Shown here: one piece after another, positions 1 to 6,319 of the stretch
Position numbering within the stretch: position 1 is the stretch's first letter
Layout: every line of letters begins with the position of its first letter
From: Pseudomonadota bacterium
GTDB taxonomy: Bacteria > Pseudomonadota > Alphaproteobacteria > Sphingomonadales > Sphingomonadaceae
Assembly (NCBI GenBank): GCA_023392555.1
Contig: JAEVYW010000166.1
Location: 1 to 7,501 of the forward strand
DNA: 7,501 bases
Direction of reading: 5' to 3'
Notes under the pieces: generated by a model
The model's input: the letters and a program-made list of their open reading frames with translations, nothing else
Database searches by the model: none
Told to the model about the DNA's origin: nothing
Position numbers and translations under genes: made by a program

Positions 1-283
1 CGCGAAGATCGTCGGCGAGAGGGTCGATCCCGACTACGTCGCCGCCGAAGTTGAAGCTCAGGCCGCAGCCGCCGCTTCCGACCTCGAGAATTCGGTCGTT
101 GGCGCGGATGGGGCGGACCTTGTCGACTTTCCCGCGAATGTTGGCGGCGTGCGCGCGCATGTCGGCGACGAGTTGATCCTCGCGCCCGCGCCATTCCTCA
201 CGGAAGGAATGCATATAATTGAGCTGGCGTTCGCGGGCCCGGGCGGCCCTGCGGCGATCGACTGCGCTGACTCGGCCCGGCAT
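1..283 (-). CDS. Class I SAM-dependent methyltransferase, N-terminal part (cut by left window edge)
   Basis: The 94 visible residues begin MPGRVSAVDRRRAARARERQ. A basic, probably helical N-terminal stretch rich in Arg, Glu and Ala (about residues 10-60) precedes a clear SAM-binding motif I at 65-80, ILEVGSGGCGLSFNFG. A beta-strand ending in an acidic residue follows (VVGIDP, 83-88), which usually contacts the ribose of SAM in Rossmann-fold methyltransferases. The ATG at 283 has a good ribosome binding site, GGGAG on the minus strand (289-293), 5 nt upstream. The rest of the domain and the substrate-determining part lie outside the window, so the substrate cannot be told. The gene lies 67 bp downstream of the L,D-transpeptidase-like gene on the same strand; co-transcription is possible but not shown. 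The methyltransferase fold is seen directly; any specific role would be a guess. Confidence 0.8.
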   Translation of the reverse strand, partial: MPGRVSAVDRRRAARARERQLNYMHSFREEWRGREDQLVADMRAHAANIRGKVDKVRPIRANDRILEVGSGGCGLSFNFGGDVVGIDPLADDLR

Positions 284-350
284 TGCGACTCCCGACGATC
301 CTCGCCGGAGGTGCTAGGCCGTCATTGAGGTTCGGCGCAATGCCGTGGTG

Positions 351-1034
351 CTAGGCGATCTTGTCGGCGTAGATCATGCGGCCGCCGGCGAGGCGACGCA
401 TCACGCTCCACTGGTCGGCGCGGCTGAAGGCGAAGCAGCCTTGCGAGCGGCCGAGCTTGCCGGTCTGCGCGACCATCTCGGGTTCGGCGTACCAGGCATT
501 GTGAATCACGATCGCACGCGATTCGGCGTTGTTGTTCGTCCAGTCGAGGCCCTGGGTCTTCATCGAAAGACCGTATTTGCCCTGGTAATATTCGCCGGTG
601 ATGTAGGTGCCGTTCGACGTCGCCTCCGATCCGGGTTGGTTCGAGAAACGCTCGAGGAAGCCGGTATGGGCGCGGTCGGAACCGCTGCCGTGGGCGACGC
701 GGAAGCTTTCCACGGTGCCGTTCATCAGGTCGACGAGGTGGAAGCGCGGGTCACGTGACGCGAGCGAGAAATCGACGATGCCGATCGTGTCGCGAGCGCG
801 GACCTGGTAGCGGTGCGCTTCGAGCGCAGCCTTGGCCTTCTGAAACAGGACCGGATTGATCCCTGCAGGAGCGGCGGGCTGGGCCGGCGCCAGCGGCGCA
901 AGCGGATCGCGCGGAACCGGCGGCGGAGCGTAAACTACCGAGGGCAGACCGACGGAGCTCGCCGCAGACGAGAGCATGGCCCCCGCCGCACCGACAGCAC
1001 CCCAGCGCAACACTTCCCGGCGATTCAACGTCAT
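351..1034 (-). CDS. Tat-exported murein L,D-transpeptidase catalytic domain family protein (YkuD_2 type)
   Basis: A 227-residue protein counted from the ATG at 1034. It starts MTLNRREVLRWG followed by an Ala/Gly/Ser hydrophobic run, which resembles a twin-arginine (Tat) signal with R5-R6. A Pro/Ala-rich linker (about 35-58) follows, then a domain of about 165 residues. That domain has the marks of the YkuD_2 family: an HGSGS motif near 115, a FSNQPGSEATSNGTY block near 130-144, and the C-terminal pair IVIHNAWY (His178) and GRSQGC (Cys200). The Cys would be the transpeptidase nucleophile and the His its partner. By family, such proteins are predicted periplasmic enzymes acting on peptidoglycan stem peptides, but YkuD_2 members are poorly characterised. 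An in-frame GTG at 1052 would add six residues. I prefer the ATG because GGGG lies 5 nt upstream and the twin arginines then sit at the usual distance from the N-terminus. The stop is TAG at 351-353. Confidence 0.85.
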   Translation of the reverse strand: MTLNRREVLRWGAVGAAGAMLSSAASSVGLPSVVYAPPPVPRDPLAPLAPAQPAAPAGINPVLFQKAKAALEAHRYQVRARDTIGIVDFSLASRDPRFHLVDLMNGTVESFRVAHGSGSDRAHTGFLERFSNQPGSEATSNGTYITGEYYQGKYGLSMKTQGLDWTNNNAESRAIVIHNAWYAEPEMVAQTGKLGRSQGCFAFSRADQWSVMRRLAGGRMIYADKIA

Positions 1035-1077
1035 TGCTACCCCGCTCTTCACGAGGTCGGCTTATACGCGTCGGAGG

Positions 1078-1106
1078 GTTAATCGCCGATAACCAAGTCC
1101 GTGCAA
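1078..1106 (-). promoter_or_regulatory. Candidate sigma70-like promoter for the L,D-transpeptidase-like gene
   Basis: On the minus strand TTGCAC (1101-1106) is separated by 17 bp from ATTAAC (1078-1083). This would start transcription near 1071 and give a leader of roughly 37 nt before the ATG at 1034. A second -10-like box, TATAAG (1061-1066), lies closer to the gene but has no matching -35 at normal spacing. This is pattern matching only. Confidence 0.35.
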
Positions 1107-1165
1107 TCGTTTAGCTCATCGCGCCGAACGTTCGATTCACCGCACCCAGTGGAACAGAAGCTCGC

Positions 1166-1193
1166 TTGTAACGGGTTCGAGGTGGTGCTAGGG
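1166..1193 (+). promoter_or_regulatory. Candidate promoter for rpsU
   Basis: TTGTAA (1166-1171) lies 16 bp before CTAGGG (1188-1193), within GGTGCTAGGGG. The GCTA core recalls the GCTA-type -10 element described for alphaproteobacterial housekeeping promoters such as those of Caulobacter, but the rest of the box matches poorly. Transcription from here would leave a GC-rich leader of about 90 nt before rpsU. A competing pair, TTGGTG and GATAAA at 1245-1271, would put the transcript start on top of the rpsU ribosome binding site and is less likely. Confidence 0.3.
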
Positions 1194-1288
1194 GCGGCGG
1201 CCCGACCCGGCGTGAAGCGCTGGGCGATTGGCCTTGGCATATGCGTTGGTGCAGATGGCGGGGCGCGATAAAGCAGATTTGGAGATTT

Positions 1289-1495
1289 ATGCAGATCGTC
1301 GTTCGCGACAATAATGTCGACCAGGCGCTTCGCGCGCTGAAGAAGAAGCTGCAGCGCGAAGGCGTTTATCGCGAGATGAAGCTGCGCCGCCACTACGAAA
1401 AGCCGTCGGAGAAGCGTGCGCGCGAGCGTGCCGCAGCGATCCGTCGTGCTCGCAAGCTCGAGCGCAAGCGCGCCGAGCGCGAAGGCAGCCGCTAA
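1289..1495 (+). CDS. rpsU: 30S ribosomal protein bS21
   Basis: A complete 68-residue S21 protein: [20 protein letters not shown] followed by a very basic helical stretch ([20 protein letters not shown], then alternating Arg/Lys/Ala/Glu). S21 binds the 30S subunit near the anti-Shine-Dalgarno end of 16S rRNA and takes part in initiation on natural mRNAs. The ATG at 1289 is chosen because it restores the canonical MQIVVRDNN start and has GGAGA at 1281-1285 just upstream. The reading frame stays open further 5', to an ATG at 1241, but those codons do not resemble S21. The FKBP gene begins 24 bp after the stop with no hairpin-plus-T-run terminator between, so the two are probably transcribed together. 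Confidence 0.97.
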   Translation: MQIVVRDNNVDQALRALKKKLQREGVYREMKLRRHYEKPSEKRARERAAAIRRARKLERKRAEREGSR

Positions 1496-1519
1496 GCCTT
1501 TCGGCCGCGGCGCCACCTG

Positions 1520-2092
1520 ATGTCCGTAAGCGAAACCGCTCACCGTCGGGCGAATCGCGGCCGGTCCGCGAAGCTTTTGGTCGGCCTGATCGCCGTCATT
1601 GCGGCCGGGATCGGCCTTGCATGGCTGGGCGCGGGCCCGCTTCGCGGCGAAACGACGCCGACCGGCGTTCGCATTCGCACGGTGACGGAGGGCAGCGGCC
1701 CCTACATCCAGCCGGTTGACGGCGTGATGGTGGACTATGAAGGCCGCCTTGCCGACGGCACGGTCTTCGACAGCAGCGCGACCCATGGCGGTCCGCAGCC
1801 GATGATCGCGGGCCAGGTGATTCCGGGCTTCGCCGAGGCTTTGGGCAAGATGCAGAAGGGCGGATCGTACAAGATCCACATTCCGGGCGCTCAGGCCTAT
1901 GGCGCCAACCCGCCCCCGGGCAGCCCGTTCGGCCCCAATGCAGACCTCAACTTCGACGTAAAGATCGTCAACGTCGTGCCCAATGCGGCACTGATGGCAG
2001 GCGCTCAGGGTCAGCCCGGAGCTGAAGCTCCGCAGGCTCAGCCGGGCGCCGAGCAGCAGCTTCCGCCGCAGGGCGCTCCGCAGCAGCCCTAA
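1520..2092 (+). CDS. Membrane-anchored (or secreted) FKBP-type peptidyl-prolyl cis-trans isomerase
   Basis: A 190-residue protein with three parts. A basic N-terminus precedes a hydrophobic segment at about 19-37, read as a signal anchor or uncleaved signal. An FKBP domain spans about 62-154. A low-complexity Gln/Pro/Ala tail runs from about 160 to 190 and includes QPGAE twice. The FKBP fold shows VDYEGRLADGTVFDSS (71-86), QVIPGFAEALGKM (99-111), AYG (126-128) and LNFDVKIV (143-150). By comparison with human FKBP12, the prolyl-binding residues Tyr26, Phe36, Asp37, Val55, Ile56, Tyr82 and Phe99 are matched by Y73, F83, D84, V100, I101, Y127 and F145. The Trp59 position is Phe104. The enzyme is therefore probably active and would assist folding in the periplasm. 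The ATG at 1520 has only a weak ribosome binding site. The gene follows rpsU closely and ends by overlapping the stop codon of the opposing permease gene. Confidence 0.93.
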   Translation: MSVSETAHRRANRGRSAKLLVGLIAVIAAGIGLAWLGAGPLRGETTPTGVRIRTVTEGSGPYIQPVDGVMVDYEGRLADGTVFDSSATHGGPQPMIAGQVIPGFAEALGKMQKGGSYKIHIPGAQAYGANPPPGSPFGPNADLNFDVKIVNVVPNAALMAGAQGQPGAEAPQAQPGAEQQLPPQGAPQQP

Positions 2093-3225
2093 GTCTTCGC
2101 GGCCCTCGGCTTGCGCTTCGGCGCGGCCGCTTCCTTGTCCGCCGCAACCACTTCGGGATCTTCATCCTCCTCAGCAGCCCTCTGGCGGCTGAGGTCCATC
2201 AGAACCACTTTCAGCGTTGCCAGGATTGGGTCGGCGAACAGCACGCCTAGAATGCCGAACAGCGCGCCCATCAGCAGCTGCATGGCCAAGACTATGGCCG
2301 GCGCGAGGTCGACCGTACGCCGCGCGATGTACGGCACGACCAGATAGCCATCGATGTTCTGGACGAAGAAATAGACGAAGATGGCGTAGAAGCCCTGATG
2401 CGGGCCGGCGCTGAAGCCCACGGCGACCATCAGCACGCCGGACGTGATCGCTCCGATATTCGGGATGAAGGCGCGCAGGCCGGTGACGAGGCCGAGCAGC
2501 GCCGCCATCGGCACTCCGCCGATCATCAGCATGAACCAGGTGAACACGCCCTCGAAGATCATTCCGACGAGGCGCCCGAACAGCAGGCGGCGAAGCGTGA
2601 AGCCAACATGGTCGGCGATCCGGTAGAAGCGCGCGCGGTGGCGCAGCGGCAGCATCCACGCGATTCCGCGGTCGTAAAGCCGCGGCTCCGCCGCAAGGAA
2701 TATGCCAATGACGATCATCGCGATGATGCTGGTGACGGCGCCGAGCACGCTGCCGACCGCCGATGTCAGGCGTCCAACCGATCCGAGCAGCTGACTGCCG
2801 AGGTTTGTCGGAGGGCCCTTGGGAACAAGCCCCAGGCCGGCGGCGGTCTCGATCAATTTGTTGAACTGCGCGGTGACGACCAGCCGCAACGTCTCCGCCT
2901 GGGCAGCGATGGTCGTCCCGGCGAAGTACACGACCCAGCCGATGAACCCAAACCCGAGCAGGATCGTCAGCAGCAGTCGCCAGCCGCGTGGGATCGGAAG
3001 GAAGCGGCCGAGCGCTCTCGCGCCGCCGTCGAGGAACACCGCGAAGATGGCGCCGCCGACGATCAGAAGCAGCGGCTGAGCGAGGACGATGATCCCGACG
3101 ATGACCAGCGCAAGACCGAGCCAGACGGCGGCCTTCGCAAGTTCGCGGCGCACGAGGGGGTCGCGGAACTCGGCAGGGCCCGGCCGTTCGACATGGGGTT
3201 CGACCGTCGCGGGCGCCTTCGCCAT
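2089..3225 (-). CDS. AI-2E family transporter (PerM/YdiK-type permease)
   Basis: A 378-residue polytopic membrane protein. Hydrophobic segments appear at about 31-48, 50-66, 82-104, 158-178, 222-246, 255-273, 277-298 and 308-335, consistent with the roughly eight-helix layout of this family. Typical family motifs are present: FIPNIGAI (253-260), a Gln-Asn followed by VVPYI (289-300), and GALFGILGVLFADPI (320-334). The family is named for a proposed role in autoinducer-2 export, but members also include ion antiporters, and the substrate here cannot be deduced. The C-terminal 30 residues are acidic, then Lys/Ala/Arg-rich, and presumably cytoplasmic. The ATG at 3225 lies 6 nt after the lepB stop. 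A purine-rich site (AAGGAAGGAA, 3235-3244 on the minus strand) is buried in the end of lepB about 9 nt upstream. This is the last gene of the pyrE operon. Confidence 0.9.
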   Translation of the reverse strand: MAKAPATVEPHVERPGPAEFRDPLVRRELAKAAVWLGLALVIVGIIVLAQPLLLIVGGAIFAVFLDGGARALGRFLPIPRGWRLLLTILLGFGFIGWVVYFAGTTIAAQAETLRLVVTAQFNKLIETAAGLGLVPKGPPTNLGSQLLGSVGRLTSAVGSVLGAVTSIIAMIVIGIFLAAEPRLYDRGIAWMLPLRHRARFYRIADHVGFTLRRLLFGRLVGMIFEGVFTWFMLMIGGVPMAALLGLVTGLRAFIPNIGAITSGVLMVAVGFSAGPHQGFYAIFVYFFVQNIDGYLVVPYIARRTVDLAPAIVLAMQLLMGALFGILGVLFADPILATLKVVLMDLSRQRAAEEDEDPEVVAADKEAAAPKRKPRAAKT

Positions 3226-3231
3226 TCTACG

Positions 3232-4116
3232 CTATTCCTTCCTTGCTCTCAGCGAATCGCCGGCGCGGCCTGAACGCAGGGACTGGATCCAGCTGATCGG
3301 GTTCAGGGTCTGTGCCGTCCCGTCGAGCGAGAAAGTGATGAACTCCGCACGTCCGCCAATATTTTCCCACGGAACCGGTCCACCGAGGCCGTTTTCGGGC
3401 GGGCCGAGGCTGAAGCGGCTGTCGGCGCTGCGATCGCGGTTGTCGCCCATCAGGAAGACGTGGTCCGGAGTCACCTTCACCGGCCCGTAATTGTCACCTG
3501 GGCTGTCCGCGCCGAGATCGATCGTGTCGTAGGTCACGCCGTTGGGTAGAGTCTCGCGAACGATCGGCAGGCGGCAGTAGCCCTTGCCGTCGGGGCCGGT
3601 CACTTCGAAGCCCATGAACTGGCTGCTGCAGGGGACGTTGGCGTCGACGGGGATCATTGCCGGCGGGCGTGAGACGGATTTCACGGGCTTGCCGTTGATG
3701 ACCAGGCGGCCGCCGCGGACTTCGATCGTGTCGCCCGGAAGGCCGATGACGCGCTTGATGTAATCGTCGCTCTGCCCCGGAGGCGTGACGATGACGATGT
3801 CGCCGCGCTCCGGCATCTTGCCGAGCAGGCGTCCGCTCCAGTGCGGCAAGACGTGGAAGCTGGGCGACACCCACGACCAGCCGTAGGGATATTTGCTGAC
3901 GACCAGGCGGTCGCCCTTGAGCAGCGCCGGCATCATCGATTCCGACGGGATGTAGAAGGGCTTGGCGATGAAGCTGTGGAACAGCAGCACCGCGAGAAGG
4001 ACCCAGAACAGACCCTTGATCTCGCGCCAGAGCGCGGAGCCCTTGGACTCCTTCGGCGTCTCGGCCGGCGGGGCTGCGTTTTCCGCGGCCACTACGCCAG
4101 TGTCATTCTCGGCCAA
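3232..4116 (-). CDS. lepB: Signal peptidase I (type I leader peptidase)
   Basis: A 294-residue inner-membrane serine protease that removes signal peptides from exported proteins on the periplasmic side. An Ala/Glu-rich cytoplasmic N-terminus precedes one transmembrane helix at about 34-51, unlike E. coli LepB, which has two. The catalytic Ser60 sits in IPSESMMPALL (56-66) and the general-base Lys121 in YIKRVIGLPGD (119-129). The conserved GDNRDRSADSR box is at 224-234. Cys163 and Cys181 could form a disulfide in the accessory domain; this is inference. The start is TTG at 4116, directly after the acpS stop, with GGAG 6 nt upstream. The next in-frame ATG is Met61, beside the catalytic Ser, so it cannot be the start. 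An internal GTG at codon 9 is the only other plausible start. The usual sites are all intact, so it should be active. Confidence 0.96.
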   Translation of the reverse strand: MAENDTGVVAAENAAPPAETPKESKGSALWREIKGLFWVLLAVLLFHSFIAKPFYIPSESMMPALLKGDRLVVSKYPYGWSWVSPSFHVLPHWSGRLLGKMPERGDIVIVTPPGQSDDYIKRVIGLPGDTIEVRGGRLVINGKPVKSVSRPPAMIPVDANVPCSSQFMGFEVTGPDGKGYCRLPIVRETLPNGVTYDTIDLGADSPGDNYGPVKVTPDHVFLMGDNRDRSADSRFSLGPPENGLGGPVPWENIGGRAEFITFSLDGTAQTLNPISWIQSLRSGRAGDSLRARKE

Positions 4117-4527
4117 TCAGGGCTCCAGCTTGCGGGCGGTCAGGATGACGAAGGCCTGCGCCCAGGGGTGATCGTCGGTCATCGTCAAATGTACATCGAT
4201 GGCGTGGCCTTCCGGCGCAAGGGCGTCAAGCCGCGCCCGCGCCCCGCCGGTCTGGTGCAGGGTCGGCGCGCCCGACGGTGCGTTCACTACACCGATGTCC
4301 TTCATGAACACGCCGCGCTTGAAGCCGGTGCCGACGGCCTTAGAGAACGCTTCCTTCGCCGCGAAGCGCTTGGCCAGCGTGCCGGCGATGGTGTGCGGGC
4401 GCGATGCGGCCTTCTTGCGCTCGACATCGGTGAAGACGCGATTGAGGAAGCGGTCGCCGAAGCGGTCGAGCGAATTCTGGATCCGCTCGATGTTGCACAG
4501 GTCGGAGCCGATGCCGATGATCGTCAT
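4117..4527 (-). CDS. acpS: Holo-[acyl-carrier-protein] synthase
   Basis: A 136-residue enzyme that transfers 4'-phosphopantetheine from coenzyme A to a serine of apo-ACP, activating the carrier for fatty acid synthesis in the cytoplasm. The family signatures are GIGSDL with Asp9 and [15 protein letters not shown] with Glu59 and Lys63. The Asp and Glu are the usual magnesium ligands. The C-terminal strand block [16 protein letters not shown] (114-129) is also characteristic. The ATG at 4527 overlaps the pdxJ stop as ATGA (4524-4527), and no strong ribosome binding site precedes it, which suggests translation is coupled to pdxJ. The TGA stop (4117-4119) directly abuts the TTG start of lepB. A pdxJ-acpS pair is common in Proteobacteria. 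Confidence 0.96.
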   Translation of the reverse strand: MTIIGIGSDLCNIERIQNSLDRFGDRFLNRVFTDVERKKAASRPHTIAGTLAKRFAAKEAFSKAVGTGFKRGVFMKDIGVVNAPSGAPTLHQTGGARARLDALAPEGHAIDVHLTMTDDHPWAQAFVILTARKLEP

Positions 4528-5246
4528 CTCGCTTCATCCATCAGAGAGCGCATCCGGCGGACGCTGGCGTCGAGCCCGGTGAAGATCGCCTCGCCGATCA
4601 GGAAATGACCGATGTTGAGCTCGGCCAGCTGCGGAATGGCCGCGACCGGCACGACATTGTCGAAGGTCAGGCCGTGGCCGGCGTGCGGCTCGATGCCGTT
4701 CTTGACCGCGAGTGCCGCGCAATCGGCAATGCGCTTGAGCTCGGCGGCGCGTTCTTCGCCTTCCACGTGGGCGTAGCGGCCGGTGTGAAATTCGACGACC
4801 GGAGCGCCAAGGCGGACGGCAGCAGCAACCTGTTCCTCCGACGGCTCGATGAACAGGCTGACGCGGATATTCGCTGAGCCAAGCTTCTCGACAAAGTAAG
4901 CGAGATGATTGTGCTGCCCGGCGGCGTCCAGACCACCCTCGGTCGTCCGCTCCTCGCGCTTTTCGGGGACGATGCAGGCCGCGTGCGGCTTATGGCGCAG
5001 CGCGATGTCGAGCATCTCCTCGGTCGCGGCCATTTCGAGGTTCAGCGGCAAGTCGATCTCGGCCATCAGCCGGTCGATGTCGGCGTCGGTGATATGCCGG
5101 CGGTCCTCACGCAGGTGCGCGGTGATGCCGTCGGCTCCTGCTTCAGCCGCGACGATGGCCGCCCGAACCGGATCGGGATGATCCCCGCCGCGCGCGTTCC
5201 GAATCGTCGCGACGTGATCGATGTTGAGGCCGAGGCGGAGGGTCAT
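4524..5246 (-). CDS. pdxJ: Pyridoxine 5'-phosphate synthase
   Basis: A 240-residue TIM-barrel enzyme that condenses 3-amino-2-oxopropyl phosphate with 1-deoxy-D-xylulose 5-phosphate to give pyridoxine 5'-phosphate, in the DXP-dependent vitamin B6 pathway. Family signatures are [17 protein letters not shown] (5-21), [12 protein letters not shown] (41-52), LPLNLEM (66-72) and EPHAGHGL (186-193). The residues matching the E. coli catalytic trio His45, Glu72 and His193 are His44, Glu71 and His191. The reading frame is open upstream to 5297, but the ATG at 5246 gives the normal N-terminus and family length and forms an ATGA overlap (5243-5246) with the stop of the serine hydrolase. The upstream extension would lie inside that gene. 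The ribosome binding site is weak (GGTGG), so translational coupling is likely. Confidence 0.97.
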   Translation of the reverse strand: MTLRLGLNIDHVATIRNARGGDHPDPVRAAIVAAEAGADGITAHLREDRRHITDADIDRLMAEIDLPLNLEMAATEEMLDIALRHKPHAACIVPEKREERTTEGGLDAAGQHNHLAYFVEKLGSANIRVSLFIEPSEEQVAAAVRLGAPVVEFHTGRYAHVEGEERAAELKRIADCAALAVKNGIEPHAGHGLTFDNVVPVAAIPQLAELNIGHFLIGEAIFTGLDASVRRMRSLMDEAR

Positions 5247-6319
5247 CGGCAAGCCACCGCCGACAGCAGATCGAATGCGAAACCCTTTCCTTCCCATGGG
5301 TCGCCGAGATTAGTCGGCCGCTTGCGGCTGAACATGATCAGCGCTCGGCCGGTCTCCGGCAGAAGGTAGTTGCGCAGTTCGATTCCTCCCACCAGGCCCT
5401 GCCGCTCGACAATTTTCACGGGCGACGCACAGCCTGTGAGCGGCGCTGGATATGTCCATTGGAATGCGTTGAGGAATCCGTTGGACTCCGACGCCGTCCA
5501 CATCTGATCGAGCTGCGCCTTGGGGACGAGCTTGCCCCGAAGCAGCGCATGGTCGAACCGCCAGAGATCCTGCACCGTCCCATATGCGCCCGCCGACGCG
5601 CCATTGACGCCGAGATTCAGCAAAGCGTCCACGTCGCGATATTCGCCGATCGGGAGGACGTGACCAACGGGCTTCTGGCCGAAGGCGAACATGCCGACGC
5701 TGGTCAGGCCCAGCGGCCCGGACAGCCGCTCCTCGAGCAACTCCGGGAAGGTTTTCCCGGTGACGCGGGCCAGCACTTCGGCGAGCACGATCGTGTCGCA
5801 ATTGTTGTAATCGAACTTGGCGGGCGGCTTCGCCTTTGCGGGTCCGGCACAGAAGCCGGCGGCGCTGTCCGCGGGACTCGCCGCGGCGCTCCGGTAGAAA
5901 GCCGGGACGCCATCGGCGTCAGGCATGCTTTCGTCGGGCTGCGGAAGGCCGCTGTTGTGGTTGAACAGGTCGCGGATGCGGATGGTCGCCGCATTCGGTG
6001 CACGCCAGTCGGGCCAATATCGGGAGACAGGTGCGTCGAGGTCGAGCCGGCCGGCCGCAACCTCCTGGAATGCGATGACGGCCGCGAGTTGCTTGGTGAT
6101 AGAAGCCCACCGCCAGGTTGCGCGCGCATCGACCGGCCTGGAACCGAGAGTCAGAACTTGCTGCGAACCGTCGGGCTGGCCGATCAGGATCGCGCCATCG
6201 AACCCCGCCTTGTTCGCCCGAGCCTCAACCGCCGCAGCCACGTCCGCCGATGGCTCGGCTCCGGCCGGCGAAGCGGCAAGAATTGATGCTGAGATGGCGA
6301 GGGCGGCGCGCCGGATCAT
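5243..6319 (-). CDS. Periplasmic serine hydrolase of the beta-lactamase class C / penicillin-binding-protein-like family
   Basis: A 358-residue protein with a cleavable-looking signal peptide (hydrophobic core about 6-19, AGA at 19-21). The serine beta-lactamase/DD-peptidase fold follows: the SxxK motif is WASITK with Ser73 and Lys76, and the Tyr motif is DYNN with Tyr171. The block typical of PF00144, [11 protein letters not shown], is at 201-211. The third active-site motif, usually KTG or HxG, appears to be RQG at 306-308 ([10 protein letters not shown]), an atypical version. Cys157, Cys174, Cys297 and Cys357 could form disulfides in the periplasm. The family includes esterases, D-aminopeptidases and DD-peptidase-like proteins as well as AmpC beta-lactamases, and sequence alone does not tell the substrate. 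I would not call it an antibiotic resistance gene. It overlaps pyrE by ATGA (6316-6319) upstream and pdxJ by ATGA (5243-5246) downstream, so it is embedded in the operon. Confidence 0.88.
   Translation of the reverse strand: MIRRAALAISASILAASPAGAEPSADVAAAVEARANKAGFDGAILIGQPDGSQQVLTLGSRPVDARATWRWASITKQLAAVIAFQEVAAGRLDLDAPVSRYWPDWRAPNAATIRIRDLFNHNSGLPQPDESMPDADGVPAFYRSAAASPADSAAGFCAGPAKAKPPAKFDYNNCDTIVLAEVLARVTGKTFPELLEERLSGPLGLTSVGMFAFGQKPVGHVLPIGEYRDVDALLNLGVNGASAGAYGTVQDLWRFDHALLRGKLVPKAQLDQMWTASESNGFLNAFQWTYPAPLTGCASPVKIVERQGLVGGIELRNYLLPETGRALIMFSRKRPTNLGDPWEGKGFAFDLLSAVACR

Noticed and set aside
333..345. CGGC-GCAAT-GCCG inverted repeat downstream of the L,D-transpeptidase-like gene, considered as a terminator.
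   Set aside because: The stem is only 4 bp and no T-run follows on the minus strand.
310..356. GGTGCTAGGC occurs twice, at 310-319 and 347-356, and a related GGTGCTAGGG lies at 1184-1193.
   Set aside because: The first two have no fitting -35 box and would read antisense into the L,D-transpeptidase-like gene; the second copy contains that gene's stop codon. Only the third is kept, as a weak promoter candidate for rpsU.
1496..1519. GC-rich palindromic words (CGGCCG, CCGCGG, GGCGCC) just after rpsU, considered as a terminator.
   Set aside because: They overlap one another, give no single stable stem with a loop and have no T-run; the FKBP gene begins immediately afterwards.
1079..1879. A 266-codon open frame on the minus strand across rpsU and the FKBP gene.
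   Set aside because: It lies antisense to two well-supported genes and has no family resemblance; it is a GC-bias shadow.
2398..3273. A 291-codon open frame on the plus strand, opposite the permease and the end of lepB.
   Set aside because: Its product is a hydrophilic Arg/Asp/Glu/Gln-rich string with no recognisable domain, as expected for antisense of a GC-rich membrane protein gene. The permease on the other strand is clearly real.
3841..4608. A 255-codon plus-strand open frame opposite lepB and acpS.
   Set aside because: Shadow of two conserved genes, with no start signal or domain.
5243..6319. Calling the serine hydrolase an AmpC-type beta-lactamase resistance gene.
   Set aside because: The SxxK and YxN motifs are shared by many esterases and peptidases, the third motif is atypical, and the operon is housekeeping.
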